Positions 24,287 through 33,768 of a stretch of DNA of 55,103 bases are shown here, piece by piece. The position numbers were made by a program, and so were the translations under genes. The stretch is from Nitrospirota bacterium. Its GTDB lineage: Bacteria > Nitrospirota > Thermodesulfovibrionia > Thermodesulfovibrionales > UBA1546. How positions within the stretch are numbered: position 1 is the stretch's first letter; every line of letters starts with the position of its first letter. The notes beneath the pieces were generated by a model, which was given only the letters and a program-made list of their open reading frames with translations, did not search any database and was not told where the DNA came from. Location of the stretch: assembly GCA_021824065.1 (NCBI GenBank), contig JAKALU010000006.1, positions 1-55,103 of the forward strand. The letters are read 5' to 3'.

Positions 24287-25471
24287 ATGCCTAATACATC
24301 AATTGAAATCGGGCTGGACATATTCGAAAAGAACTGGCCCAACAGATTAAAAGGTGCGAGAGCAGGACTTCTCGTGCACCCCGCCTCTGTAAACAGAAGG
24401 TTGGAACATGCAATCAACCTCTTTCTAAAATCCAGGAAATTAGAATTGAAGGCACTCTTTGGCCCCCAGCACGGAATCCGCGGTGAGACGCAGGACAACA
24501 TGGTGGAATGGGAGGGATTTCATGACCCTCAGACGAATCTTCCTGTATATAGCCTTTATGGTCATGCGCGGAGACCCACTCCCGAGATGCTTAAAGATAT
24601 AGATGCTATGGTGATAGATGTTCAGGACGTGGGTTCGCGCTACTACACATTCATATGGACAATGGAACTCTGCATGCAGGCATGCCATGATAATGGCAAG
24701 TCCGTTATTGTCCTTGACAGACCAAACCCTCTGGGAGGAGCCATAACAGAAGGACCCGTGCTTGATATGGCTTATGCATCTTTTGTCGGACAGCGTCTTT
24801 TACCTATACGACATGGCATGACAATAGGAGAAGTGGGGAGTTATTTAAGAAATGAATTCTATGCATCGCTGGATTTCCATGTCATTCCAATGCAGGGGTG
24901 GAGACGGGGGATGTGGTTTGACCAAACAGGACTGCCCTGGGTCATGCCATCTCCCAATATGCCTACACTTGATACAGCAATTGTATATCCAGGCATGTGC
25001 CTCGTAGAAGGGACTAATCTCAGTGAAGGGCGCGGCACAACAAGACCATTTGAAATATTCGGCGCCCCATTTATTGAGCCGGAGGTGATGATCAAAAAGC
25101 TGAAGGAACTCAAACTTGCAGGCATTGTTTTCAGACCCATGTATTTTCAGCCGACATTTCAAAAGTACGCGGGAGAGCTGTGTGGAGGCGCACAGATACA
25201 TGTGGCTGACAGGAATAAATTTAAACCCTTTAAAACCGCAGTTGCTGTTTTGAGAACTGTTTATGACTTGTATCCAAAAAGCTTTAAATGGAAACAGCCT
25301 CCATACGAGTATGAAAAAGAAAAGATGCCGATAGATATCCTTTCCGGGACTGACAAACTCAGAAAGGATATAGAAAATGGAGAGAAGATAGAGAAGATGG
25401 AAGAATGGTGGAAAGAGCAATGCCTTCATTTTCAAAAGAATGTAAGGAAAAGATTTTTGATGTATGCGTAA
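24287..25471 (+). CDS. namZ: DUF1343 exo-beta-N-acetylmuramidase (NamZ-like)
   Basis: The 394 residues match DUF1343 (GH171, NamZ family), which releases MurNAc from the non-reducing end of peptidoglycan fragments. Conserved stretches are GLLVHPASVN, LFGPQHGIRGETQDNM, PVYSLYGHARRPT, VIDVQDVGSRYYTFIWTM, VLDRPNPLGG, and LVEGTNLSEGRGTTRPFEIFGAPF. No N-terminal signal peptide is visible, so it may act in the cytoplasm or be exported another way. It overlaps the next gene (fused MurU-AmgK) by 8 bases, which fits a MurNAc recovery pathway. Confidence 0.85.
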   Translation: MPNTSIEIGLDIFEKNWPNRLKGARAGLLVHPASVNRRLEHAINLFLKSRKLELKALFGPQHGIRGETQDNMVEWEGFHDPQTNLPVYSLYGHARRPTPEMLKDIDAMVIDVQDVGSRYYTFIWTMELCMQACHDNGKSVIVLDRPNPLGGAITEGPVLDMAYASFVGQRLLPIRHGMTIGEVGSYLRNEFYASLDFHVIPMQGWRRGMWFDQTGLPWVMPSPNMPTLDTAIVYPGMCLVEGTNLSEGRGTTRPFEIFGAPFIEPEVMIKKLKELKLAGIVFRPMYFQPTFQKYAGELCGGAQIHVADRNKFKPFKTAVAVLRTVYDLYPKSFKWKQPPYEYEKEKMPIDILSGTDKLRKDIENGEKIEKMEEWWKEQCLHFQKNVRKRFLMYA

Positions 25472-27326
25472 ACCCATAAATTGTTTTATCTTAGCAGCTG
25501 GGCTCGGTGAAAGACTGAGGCCGATTACATATCATATCCCCAAGCCCCTTCTCCCGATTCTTGGAAAGCCAATGCTGCAGATTGTTCTTGAGAAAGTATC
25601 GAAACTCCCTGCAAATAAAATCGCCATAAACCTTTCTTATAAAAGAGATCTCGTTGAAGACTGGATAAACCAGTCTGAGTTTAGAGAAAGAATCAAACTT
25701 TTCCCGGAAGAGCCTGTGCTCGGTACAGGAGGCGCATTAAAAAATGCAGAAGTTTTCCTGCGAAACAGTATTTTCATCGTGCACAATTCAGATGTGTTGT
25801 CTGACATGGATTTAGAAGAACTGCTCGAATACCACCTTTTATCTGAGAATCTTGTAACACTTGCTGTGCATGATTATCAGAGTTTTAATAATCTTGTGGT
25901 GGATGAGAAGGGATATCTCGAAGAAATAGCAAAGTCTGATAATCCGCTACCAGGAGCTAAAAGACTTCTGGCGTTCACAGGCGTTGCAATCTACTCCCCT
26001 GGATTCCTCAAATTTCTACCCTCAGGCGTATCAAGCGTTGTTGATGCATGGCTTAACGCAAAAGCATCTGGATATAAAATTGGAACACTGGATGTAAGCG
26101 GATGTTACTGGAAAGATATTGGGACCCCATCTGCATATGCCTCTGCAGTTTTTGAACTGTTGAGGACTGAAGGCGAGACTGTTTATATCCATCCATTATC
26201 AGAGGGATGCAGATATGCTGAAATGGATGGATATGTGGTGATCGAAAAAGAAAGCATTCTTGATAAGAATTCCTCTTTCAGAAACTGCATCGTGCTTTCC
26301 CCTCACACGCCTCCCTCATTATCCGAAAACTGCATAATCGGTCCGGATTTTAAAATAGACCTTCATGAATCAGACATCTCAGGTTTATCCGGAGAGGATG
26401 ATAGACTGCTGATCGGGACAGGTGGTTCTGACAGGAGATACTACAGGATAAAGAGAGGAGGGAAAACAGGTGTGCTTATGCAGTGCGCAGATGAAGATCC
26501 TGACTTTCTCCGCCATATCGAATACTCACAATTTTTTTTGAAGCACTCCATCCCTGTCCCGGAATTGATAGAGACTGAGCCTGAGAAAATGAGGGCAATA
26601 TTTGAAGACCTTGGGGATATCTCTCTTTATAGCTGGTTGAAATGTAAACGTGAACATGGTCAGATAGAAAATATGTACAAAAAAGTTTTAGATATAGCAA
26701 TCATGATTCATACGAGGCTGACCGTGCATGTATCAGAATGTCCGACCCTTCAAAACAGGATCTTTGATTATGAACATTTCAGGTGGGAAACAGATTATTT
26801 CATCGGAAGGTTTGTGGAAGGCATTAAGAATATCAGAGTAAAAAATCCATCTGTCATTCAGGAGGAATTCCACAGACTTGCTCTAAAAGCTGACTCTTTC
26901 CCGAAGACAGTGATTCATCGTGATTTTCAGTCACAGAATATTATGATACATAGAGGGATACCGCGATTGGTTGATTATCAGGGTGCAAGGATTGGCCTGC
27001 CTGCCTATGACGTAGCATCCATATTATGGGATCCGTATTACCGGATAGAGGATAGTATAAGAGAGCACCTCGTTAAGTATTACGTGGATAAGATGAGAGA
27101 AAGGGCTCAGGAGAATCTCGATGAGAGAGATTTCAAAGAAGCCCTGCGCTTATGCCGTCTTCAAAGGCATATGCAGGCACTTGGCGCTTACGGCTTTCTG
27201 TCAACAGTAAAAGGGAAAAAATATTTTCTGAAACATATTCCAGAGGGGCTGAGGCTGTTAAAAGAAGATGTGTCCCTTTCAAAGAGTGAATATCCAGAAT
27301 TGTACAATCTAATTATGGGGATATAA
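25464..27326 (+). CDS. Fused sugar nucleotidyltransferase and sugar kinase (MurU-AmgK-like)
   Basis: The 620-residue fusion has a nucleotidyltransferase domain (about 1-235) with the GXGXRXXP motif (LAAGLGERLRPITYHIPKP) and GTGGALKNAE / HNSDVL, then a short hexapeptide-like linker (about 240-305), then a kinase of the aminoglycoside phosphotransferase fold (about 310-600) with GTGGSDRRYYRI, catalytic HRDFQSQN (from 485) and the metal aspartate in VDYQGA. AmgK phosphorylates MurNAc/GlcNAc at the anomeric carbon and MurU converts MurNAc-1-P to UDP-MurNAc. Having both in one chain next to NamZ suggests channelled recycling that bypasses de novo synthesis and fosfomycin-sensitive MurA. The N-terminal domain could use another sugar. 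Confidence 0.82.
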   Translation: MRKPINCFILAAGLGERLRPITYHIPKPLLPILGKPMLQIVLEKVSKLPANKIAINLSYKRDLVEDWINQSEFRERIKLFPEEPVLGTGGALKNAEVFLRNSIFIVHNSDVLSDMDLEELLEYHLLSENLVTLAVHDYQSFNNLVVDEKGYLEEIAKSDNPLPGAKRLLAFTGVAIYSPGFLKFLPSGVSSVVDAWLNAKASGYKIGTLDVSGCYWKDIGTPSAYASAVFELLRTEGETVYIHPLSEGCRYAEMDGYVVIEKESILDKNSSFRNCIVLSPHTPPSLSENCIIGPDFKIDLHESDISGLSGEDDRLLIGTGGSDRRYYRIKRGGKTGVLMQCADEDPDFLRHIEYSQFFLKHSIPVPELIETEPEKMRAIFEDLGDISLYSWLKCKREHGQIENMYKKVLDIAIMIHTRLTVHVSECPTLQNRIFDYEHFRWETDYFIGRFVEGIKNIRVKNPSVIQEEFHRLALKADSFPKTVIHRDFQSQNIMIHRGIPRLVDYQGARIGLPAYDVASILWDPYYRIEDSIREHLVKYYVDKMRERAQENLDERDFKEALRLCRLQRHMQALGAYGFLSTVKGKKYFLKHIPEGLRLLKEDVSLSKSEYPELYNLIMGI

Positions 27327-27329
27327 GGT

Positions 27330-27740
27330 TTAAAACTCTTTATATACCTTGGCAAGTGAATCCCCTGCCACATGCATCCTGAACTCATTGAAATAGCCAA
27401 AAGGAGTGAGCATGACCCTGTAGCCGGTTCTCTCAAGCCTTTCCACTACTTCATCAAGCAAGGCTTTTGCGAATTCAGGAGAAGACTTGCTTGTTGACAG
27501 GTGATTAAAGGAATGAAGCACAATATTTTTTGTATTGAACTTGCCCGAAATCCATTTTGTATTCTTTACGAATTTCTGGATAACGCTTTCCTTTTTCTCT
27601 TCGTCTTCTGCTTCGGAATGGAAAAAGATTACTGCTGCATTGTTCATGGACTCTTCTCTCTCAGCATCAGGCGCATTAGGAAGGCTCTTTGATGCAGTCT
27701 TGTACCACCAGTCATGTACATAAAACATCAAAAGTTTCAT
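27330..27740 (-). CDS. Free-standing archaeal-type threonyl-tRNA synthetase editing domain
   Basis: The 136-residue protein resembles the N-terminal editing domain of archaeal ThrRS (DTD-like fold), which removes serine wrongly attached to tRNA-Thr. The start MKLLMFYVHDWW, the core NIVLHSFNHLSTSKSSPEFA, and the TGYRVMLTPFGYFNEFRMHVAGDSLA end match the archaeal pattern (HSxxHLSxxxxSPExA, APFGWYKxF) as I remember it; the lysine of that last motif appears as asparagine here. No synthetase body is attached. It follows typA by 43 bases on the same strand. Confidence 0.7.
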   Translation of the reverse strand: MKLLMFYVHDWWYKTASKSLPNAPDAEREESMNNAAVIFFHSEAEDEEKKESVIQKFVKNTKWISGKFNTKNIVLHSFNHLSTSKSSPEFAKALLDEVVERLERTGYRVMLTPFGYFNEFRMHVAGDSLAKVYKEF

Positions 27741-27783
27741 GGATGATTTTTAAACAGAGCAGTCGAATTAGTCAAGTTCATTA

Positions 27784-29592
27784 TCAATCTTTCTTAATCT
27801 TCGGCCTTTTATTTGCTTCAAGTATTTTTTTCCTTAATCGTATTGATTGAGGCGTTACTTCAACGAGCTCGTCTTCCTTAATAAATTCTATTGCCTGCTC
27901 AAGGCTCATGATCTTTGGAGGTACCAGCTGCAGGGCCTCATCTGCGTTGGCAGCGCGTATATTTGTGAGCTTCTTCTCCTTTGTGGCATTCACATCAAGG
28001 TCGTTCTCCCTTGAATTCTCACCAATGACCATGCCTTCATATACAGGGGTATTTTCTTTGACGAAGAGCACCCCTCTTGGCTGCAGATGGAAAAGGGCAT
28101 AGATGGTTGTTTTCCCGTGCCTGTCAGAAACAAGGGCGCCTGTCTGTCTTTTGGATATATGCCCCTGCCATGGCTCATAACCATCAAAGAGATGGTTAAG
28201 CAGCCCTGTGCCTCTTGTATCTGTCAGGAATTGAGACCTGAAACCTATCAGCCCTCTCGATGGTATTCTGAATTCAAGCCTTGCCCTGCCAAAGCCGTTG
28301 TTCTGCATCTTCTGCATCCTGCCTCTTCTCATCCCGACCTGCTGTGTTACAATACCGACATACTCTTCTGGCACATCTACCACGAGCATTTCCATTGGTT
28401 CATGCAGGACCCCATTTATTGTTTTTGTTATTGTCTCCGGCATTGAGATAGAAAGCTCATACCCCTCTCTCCTCATCATCTCTATGAGGATAGCAAGCTG
28501 AAGCTCTCCACGCCCCATGACCTTGAATGAGTCTGTGCCATCAAAATCTACCTTAATGGAGACATTGTAGAGAAGTTCTTTTTCAAGCCTTTCCCTCAGA
28601 TTCCTGGATGTTACATATCTGCCCTCTTTCCCGGCAAAGGGAGAGGTGTTAACAGAAAATACCATTGATATTGTCGGCTCATCCACTTTTATCCTCGGCA
28701 AGGCTGCAGGGGTTTCTGCATCAGTAATCGTATCTCCGATGTTTATTCCTTCAATGCCTGCCAGTGCGACAATCTCTCCGGCAGATGCCTCTTTTGTCTC
28801 GATCCGCTGAAGCCCCTGGAATGTGTATATGGAAGTTACTTTTGTCTTTATCGCCTCAGCATCCGCATTTACCATTGAGACATAATCGCCCACTCTAACT
28901 GTGCCTGAAAAAATCCGCCCTATAGCGAGTCTTCCGATATAGTCGTCATAGTCGATATTTGTAACAAGGAGCTGTAATATCCCTTCAGTATCACCATCGG
29001 GGGAAGGGATTGTGCTCATTATCATGTCAAAGAGCGGTTTAAGGTTCTCTGAATCTCCTTCGATGTCCTGTTTTGCAAGCCCTTTTTTTGCATTCGTATA
29101 AAGAACAGGGAATTCAAGCTGCTCCTCAGTAGCATCAAGATCAATAAAGAGATCATAAACCTCGTTCAACACTTCCTGGATTCTTGCGTCAGCCCTGTCT
29201 ATCTTGTTGATTACGAGGATTGGCTGAAGTTTGAGCTCAAGAGCCTTTTTCAGAACAAACCTTGTCTGGGGCAGAGGACCTTCTGATGCATCAACAAGTA
29301 ATAGCACACCATCTACCATCTTGAGTGTCCTCTCCACTTCACCGCCAAAATCAGCGTGGCCCGGGGTGTCCACAATGTTTATCTTAACACCGTTGTACTG
29401 TACGGCAGTGTTCTTTGCCATAATCGTTATCCCGCGCTCTCTCTCAAGGTCAATGTTATCCATAACACGTTCCTGCACCTTTTCATTAGAGCGGAAAATG
29501 CCAGCCTGCCTCAACATACCGTCAACGAGTGTGGTCTTGCCATGGTCAACATGTGCGATAATGGCAATATTCCTTAAATCTTTACGTTTCAT
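27784..29592 (-). CDS. typA: Translational GTPase TypA/BipA
   Basis: The 602-residue ribosome-associated GTPase of the EF-G family is involved in ribosome assembly and stress growth. G motifs: [11 protein letters not shown] (G1), RGITI (G2), DTPGHADF (G3), NKIDR (G4). The C-terminal domain unique to BipA is present ([52 protein letters not shown]). An AGAGAGGA ribosome site lies 9-14 bases upstream, and a TATAAT is found at 29679-29684. Confidence 0.95.
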   Translation of the reverse strand: MKRKDLRNIAIIAHVDHGKTTLVDGMLRQAGIFRSNEKVQERVMDNIDLERERGITIMAKNTAVQYNGVKINIVDTPGHADFGGEVERTLKMVDGVLLLVDASEGPLPQTRFVLKKALELKLQPILVINKIDRADARIQEVLNEVYDLFIDLDATEEQLEFPVLYTNAKKGLAKQDIEGDSENLKPLFDMIMSTIPSPDGDTEGILQLLVTNIDYDDYIGRLAIGRIFSGTVRVGDYVSMVNADAEAIKTKVTSIYTFQGLQRIETKEASAGEIVALAGIEGINIGDTITDAETPAALPRIKVDEPTISMVFSVNTSPFAGKEGRYVTSRNLRERLEKELLYNVSIKVDFDGTDSFKVMGRGELQLAILIEMMRREGYELSISMPETITKTINGVLHEPMEMLVVDVPEEYVGIVTQQVGMRRGRMQKMQNNGFGRARLEFRIPSRGLIGFRSQFLTDTRGTGLLNHLFDGYEPWQGHISKRQTGALVSDRHGKTTIYALFHLQPRGVLFVKENTPVYEGMVIGENSRENDLDVNATKEKKLTNIRAANADEALQLVPPKIMSLEQAIEFIKEDELVEVTPQSIRLRKKILEANKRPKIKKD

Positions 29593-29678
29593 GAATTCAA
29601 CAATCCTCTCTCTTCTTTAATTTCTCTATTGATTTTTAAAGACAATGTCTCTGGGAGGACAATGCAAAAATCTTACTT

Positions 29679-29684
29679 ATTATA
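29679..29684 (-). promoter_or_regulatory. Possible -10 box upstream of typA
   Basis: TATAAT on the minus strand, 86 bases before the typA ATG. The matching -35 position is poor. Confidence 0.3.
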
Positions 29685-29710
29685 ACATAAAATGTGGATA
29701 TTCTCTGGAA

Positions 29711-30664
29711 TTATGATATGCGGAGCACGACTTTCAGAGAATCAGGTTTTGCTGAATAATTAAATGCCTCAAGGGCGTCTTCGAGAGGGAATTCCTTACT
29801 AATCATCTTCTCCAGTCCTGGTTTATGCTTTTCCAGAAACTTTATCGCATCTTTAAATCTGCCGCATCTTGAACCAATCAGGGTCACTTCATTTACAACA
29901 ATAGAAGAAGGATTGAATGAGAATCCATCTGCATATGTGCTTTTTAGGACGAATATGCCGCGTGGTTTTACACACGCAAGGCCAAGAGTAAAAGCTGAAG
30001 GATTGCCTGATGCCTCTATGACAATGTCGAAAAATGATGGCTTAAAGGAATCGAGAAGGAATTTTTTTGTGCTGCGGTCATTTAAAAGAGAGAGTTTGTT
30101 GGGATGTTTTCCGACAACTGTAAGTTTACAGCCTGTTTTATATATTACTCGTGCAATCAGCAGGGCGAGTTTCCCATCTCCGATCAAAAGAACAGTATGG
30201 TCTTTATTGATATTCACCTGTTCAAGGATTTCAAGTGCTGCAGCCAATGGTTCGATGAAAATAGCATTTATATCAGGAATGGATGAAGGTATTTCTATCA
30301 CATTTTCTTTTGGGACAGTAACATGCTCGGCCATGGCGCCGTTTTTGTTTATTATCCCCAGCACTTTTCTGTTACTGCAATGCCTTCCAAGTCCTTTATT
30401 GCAGAATTCACATTTTCCGCAGGCAATATTTATCTCAGATGTAACGCGTTTTCCAATTAAGGATTTATCGTCTGCTTCTTCAGCATATCCAAAGAACTCA
30501 TGGCCGGGTATTCCTCTGAAATTCGGTATATAACCTTTTATAATCTCGTGGTCGGTGTTGCATATGCCGGCAAGGGCAACCCTGATTAATACCTCGCCTT
30601 TCTTTCTCTTTGGTTTTTCAACCTCGCAAACTTTTAAATTGCCATCAAAATAAACTGCTTTCAT
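29711..30664 (-). CDS. Zinc-dependent medium-chain dehydrogenase
   Basis: The 317-residue alcohol/polyol dehydrogenase has a catalytic zinc site from GICNTDHE and PGHEFFG, a structural zinc loop CGKCEFCNKGLGRHC, and a nucleotide-binding fold with a variant glycine motif (LLIGDGKLALLIA). The E in the IEPLAAALE segment is a third metal ligand in many members. The substrate cannot be predicted. It begins 16 bases after ruvB and is probably co-transcribed with ruvAB. Confidence 0.88.
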   Translation of the reverse strand: MKAVYFDGNLKVCEVEKPKRKKGEVLIRVALAGICNTDHEIIKGYIPNFRGIPGHEFFGYAEEADDKSLIGKRVTSEINIACGKCEFCNKGLGRHCSNRKVLGIINKNGAMAEHVTVPKENVIEIPSSIPDINAIFIEPLAAALEILEQVNINKDHTVLLIGDGKLALLIARVIYKTGCKLTVVGKHPNKLSLLNDRSTKKFLLDSFKPSFFDIVIEASGNPSAFTLGLACVKPRGIFVLKSTYADGFSFNPSSIVVNEVTLIGSRCGRFKDAIKFLEKHKPGLEKMISKEFPLEDALEAFNYSAKPDSLKVVLRIS

Positions 30665-30680
30665 GAAGGTGGGAATGCTC

Positions 30681-31706
30681 TCAGAACAACCCCTGCGGTA
30701 TGTTTATCCCAAGGTGCTGGTATGCATTTTTTGTGGCAAGTCTTCCGCGCGGTGTTCTTTCGAGGAAACCTTCCTGAAGAAGATATGGCTCATACACATC
30801 TTCGATTGTCTCTTTATCCTCTCTCATTGCTGCCGAGAGGGTATCAACTCCAACAGGGCCGCCCCCGAATTTCTCTATGATCGTTGAAAGAAGTTTTCTG
30901 TCTATGTCATCAAGACCTTTTTCATCAACATCAAGCGCAATCAATGATCCCTTTGTTATATTTAAATCAATAGCACCATCACCTTTTACCTGTGCAAAGT
31001 CCCTTATCCTTCTCAGAAGCCTGTTTGCAATCCTCGGCGTTCCCCTGGAGCGCATCGCAATCTCAAGTGCAGCATCATCTTTGATCTCTATACCGAGAAT
31101 CCCGGCAGACCTTAACACTATTTTTTTAAGTTCAGAAGGCTCATAAAATTCGAGTCTGTTAATAACGCCAAACCTGTCTCTTAAGGGAGAGGTAAGAAGT
31201 CCTGTCCTTGTTGTTGCGCCGATTAAGGTGAACTTCGGAAGGTTCAGTTTTAGTGTCCTTGCATTTGGCCCCTGACCAATGATTATGTCGAGCTGATAAT
31301 CTTCCATTGCAGGGTAAAGAACTTCCTCGACTATCCTTGGCAGGCGGTGTATTTCGTCAATGAAAAGGATATCGAAATCTGAAAGGTTTGTAAGTATTGC
31401 AGCAAGGTCGCCCGGTCTTTCAAGAACAGGACCTGAAGTTGACCTTATATTGACTTTAAGTTCATTTGCGATTATTGTTGCAAGCGTTGTCTTCCCAAGC
31501 CCTGGCGGACCACAGAAAAGAACATGGTCCAATGGCTCGTTCCTTTGTTTTGTGGCAGTAATAAATACCTTGAGGTTTTCTTTTATCTTTTCCTGGCCTA
31601 CAAAAGCGCTGAATGCCTTTGGTCTAAGATTAAGCTCGAAAGAGATGTCCTCATCTTTTATGGCAGGATTTAATGTTCTTTCAGGCTGATCATCTTTGCG
31701 AATCAT
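30681..31706 (-). CDS. ruvB: Holliday junction branch migration ATPase RuvB
   Basis: The 341-residue hexameric motor drives branch migration with RuvA. The N-terminal [12 protein letters not shown], Walker [12 protein letters not shown], Walker B DEIHRLP, sensor motif [18 protein letters not shown] and C-terminal winged-helix [13 protein letters not shown] are all present. It follows ruvA by 117 bases, a gap filled by a 90-bp dispersed repeat. RuvC is not in the window. Confidence 0.96.
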   Translation of the reverse strand: MIRKDDQPERTLNPAIKDEDISFELNLRPKAFSAFVGQEKIKENLKVFITATKQRNEPLDHVLFCGPPGLGKTTLATIIANELKVNIRSTSGPVLERPGDLAAILTNLSDFDILFIDEIHRLPRIVEEVLYPAMEDYQLDIIIGQGPNARTLKLNLPKFTLIGATTRTGLLTSPLRDRFGVINRLEFYEPSELKKIVLRSAGILGIEIKDDAALEIAMRSRGTPRIANRLLRRIRDFAQVKGDGAIDLNITKGSLIALDVDEKGLDDIDRKLLSTIIEKFGGGPVGVDTLSAAMREDKETIEDVYEPYLLQEGFLERTPRGRLATKNAYQHLGINIPQGLF

Positions 31707-31734
31707 ATGTATTATTCACTCTCACTGATGATCT

Positions 31735-31825
31735 TGAGATTCCGAAACAACCCGTGAAACAAGTTTAGGGCATAGTTCGGAATGACATTTTTATTATTTG
31801 TCATGCTGAACTCGTTTCGGCATCT
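31735..31825. repeat. 90-bp dispersed repeat between ruvA and ruvB
   Basis: Ends are imperfect inverted copies (AGATTCCGAAACA at the left; reverse complement AGATGCCGAAACG at the right), with an inner TTCGGAATGACA / TGTCATGCTGAA inverted pair. This GTCATGCTGAACTCGTTTC-type sequence is a familiar dispersed repeat in environmental bacterial genomes. The ruvA stop codon touches its right end. Confidence 0.7.
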
Positions 31826-32429
31826 ATTTGTTCTGTTCACTCTCAATGACATCTTCATTGGCGCTCCCTGTAAGATATTTTAAAGATTCCTTAAGCAGTT
31901 TTTCTATATCTTTATATCCCTTTTTATAAGCCATTTCCAGGGATTCCTGGGCCTCTGATTTTTTATACCCCAGGTTAACAAGCGCTGACAGTGTATCTTC
32001 AAATAATCTGTCTTTTGGTTTTTCTACAGAAGGCAGTTTTTCCCTGAGTTCGAGTATCAACCTGTGGGCTGTTTTCTTGCCGAGGCCGGGGATTCTGCAA
32101 AGAAGGGCTACGTCTTCTGTTTCTATTGCATGGAGAAAATCATTATGGGAGATGCCCGAAAGTATGTTCAATGCCATCTTTGGCCCTATGCCTGTTATGC
32201 CGAGCAGGGTAGTGAATATCTTTTTTTCATCCTCGGCTGCAAATCCGTATAACTGGAAAGCGTCTTCACGCACATGTGTGTAAATGTGAAGGAACACATC
32301 GCTTCCTTCCGGAGGAAGATTGGAAAGGATGTTCAAGGGGACGTTTACATGATAGCCGACTCCATTAACCTCTACAATAACATTGTCAGGTCTTCTTGAG
32401 ATAAGCTTTCCTCTTAATGAGCCGATCAT
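31824..32429 (-). CDS. ruvA: Holliday junction DNA-binding protein RuvA
   Basis: The 201 residues consist of an OB-fold N-terminus (MIGSLRGKLISRRPDNVIVEVNGVGYHVNVP), two helix-hairpin-helix motifs (TGIGPKMALNIL, PGLGKKTAHRLI) and the C-terminal RuvB-binding helices (DTLSALVNLGYKKSEAQ). It forms the tetramer that holds the four-way junction for RuvB. There is no ribosome site. A TAAAAT box lies 7 bases before the ATG. Confidence 0.95.
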   Translation of the reverse strand: MIGSLRGKLISRRPDNVIVEVNGVGYHVNVPLNILSNLPPEGSDVFLHIYTHVREDAFQLYGFAAEDEKKIFTTLLGITGIGPKMALNILSGISHNDFLHAIETEDVALLCRIPGLGKKTAHRLILELREKLPSVEKPKDRLFEDTLSALVNLGYKKSEAQESLEMAYKKGYKDIEKLLKESLKYLTGSANEDVIESEQNK

Positions 32430-32436
32430 GGTTTTA

Positions 32437-32442
32437 ATTTTA
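32437..32442 (-). promoter_or_regulatory. ruvA -10 box close to the start codon
   Basis: TAAAAT on the minus strand, 7 bases before the ruvA ATG with no ribosome site between. One of several cases of leaderless-type spacing in the window. Confidence 0.35.
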
Positions 32443-32575
32443 ACAGATAGTGATTATTTTATTCTTCCGCCTCGCCTCAAGCGTTGATTTGAAGTCTTCG
32501 TAATTCTTCCCCATAATGCCTTGAAAACAAATTAATCATGTTGTCCATGGTCAAATAATCCGCTTTGGAGTTTCT

Positions 32576-33436
32576 TCAATATGTTGGTGGTTGTTTGCCG
32601 AGCATTGTTTCGTACCCCTTCTTTTTTAAGTATTCATTACTATCCTCCGAAACGATGAACTTATTATTTTTCAACATCTCGTAATAATCTTTGACCAACG
32701 TGTAGTACGCCGACTTTTTGTTTTCCTTTATATATTTCTCAAAAGCAGCTTTTACTTCTGTCCTCAGTTTTTTCGTGTTGGAATCATATATTCTTGAATT
32801 GTCCATTCCTGTTAGGAACGTTCTGATGTAAATATTCAGATAATCTCTTATTTCCGGATTTTCCTTGAAGTTTGGGTGGTCCTTTAGAAATTCCTCCCAT
32901 AAAACAATTCTCTTTCTGAGTTGCTCCCAGGAGATTAATAGGCCTGCGTCTTCAGAAAAACCTTCCTTAATTTCCTTTAATCTGAGGCTTAGATATTTAC
33001 TGTACGATTCTGTAAAAATTGTTTTGAATTTCTTTTGAAACCATTCTCCTGATTCGCCAATATAATAAATACCTTCGCTTTCTTTTAAAGTCCACCCGAC
33101 TTTTGATATAGATGAATTAAACTTAAGCTTTTTTGAATCTGAAATAGGATAATTCCAATTACCTACATCACTCTTGCGGTCATAAGACTCAAGAGCTTTA
33201 TAATAATATTTTCTGAACGTATACAATAGTTCTTCTTTGCAGTTATCATTCATATCGCTGGCAAGCTTAATTAATTCATTTGCAGCGATCTCAACAGAAC
33301 TAACTTGATCAAAACCAAGTTTGGCTAATCTGTCTTTGTATTGATTTGCAGGACACACATCACCATAGACTAAGGAACTAAACACCAGAAAAAACAGAAC
33401 CGATGACAGATATTTAGTTATCGTTATTTGCTTCAA
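32576..33436 (-). CDS. Exported protein of unknown function
   Basis: The 286 residues start with a TTG and a signal peptide (ITKYLSSVLFFLVFSSLVYG) with likely cleavage before DVCPAN. The mature part is helical and charged, rich in Lys/Glu/Tyr, with two early cysteines and no recognised domain. A CATAAT box lies 6 bases before the TTG. The neighbouring gaps (32430-32575, 33437-33540) show no gene. Likely periplasmic. Confidence 0.6.
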   Translation of the reverse strand: MKQITITKYLSSVLFFLVFSSLVYGDVCPANQYKDRLAKLGFDQVSSVEIAANELIKLASDMNDNCKEELLYTFRKYYYKALESYDRKSDVGNWNYPISDSKKLKFNSSISKVGWTLKESEGIYYIGESGEWFQKKFKTIFTESYSKYLSLRLKEIKEGFSEDAGLLISWEQLRKRIVLWEEFLKDHPNFKENPEIRDYLNIYIRTFLTGMDNSRIYDSNTKKLRTEVKAAFEKYIKENKKSAYYTLVKDYYEMLKNNKFIVSEDSNEYLKKKGYETMLGKQPPTY

Positions 33437-33540
33437 ACAATTATTATGCGAAGTTTCTTTTTTCTTGATTCATGAGAGAATATAGCACAAAAAAGGCATT
33501 AAGGGAGACTGCATAATTTTTGTGTTTTTTTATTGGCCAT

Positions 33541-33768
33541 TTACTTATTCACCACTTCCTTAAAACGCACCTCTAACGGAAGCCTGACTTCTGACCGCCC
33601 CTTCTTAAGCCTTTTCTTGAAATTTAATATCGAGATTCCAGTAACCTTTCCTTCCTCAATCCGTTCCCACATATCATTGCCAATATCCTTCATATAGCCT
33701 TTCTTTTTTCCAAAGCCTATTTCGAGGTAGTCCCCCTCCTCGTCATACCATATTTTCATCTTTCCCAT
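33541..33768 (-). CDS. DUF2283-like small protein
   Basis: The 75 residues begin with KIWYDEEGDYLEIGFG, the YD-x-x-x-D-x-L-x-(I/V) signature of DUF2283, followed by a basic tail. DUF2283 proteins often accompany small toxin-like proteins. It overlaps the upstream gene by 13 bases, so the two are coupled. The start could also be the Met at residue 4. Confidence 0.7.
   Translation of the reverse strand: MGKMKIWYDEEGDYLEIGFGKKKGYMKDIGNDMWERIEEGKVTGISILNFKKRLKKGRSEVRLPLEVRFKEVVNK

Noticed and set aside
24845-25477. Open frame of 210 codons on the minus strand
   Set aside because: Antisense to namZ, no recognisable protein and no start signals.
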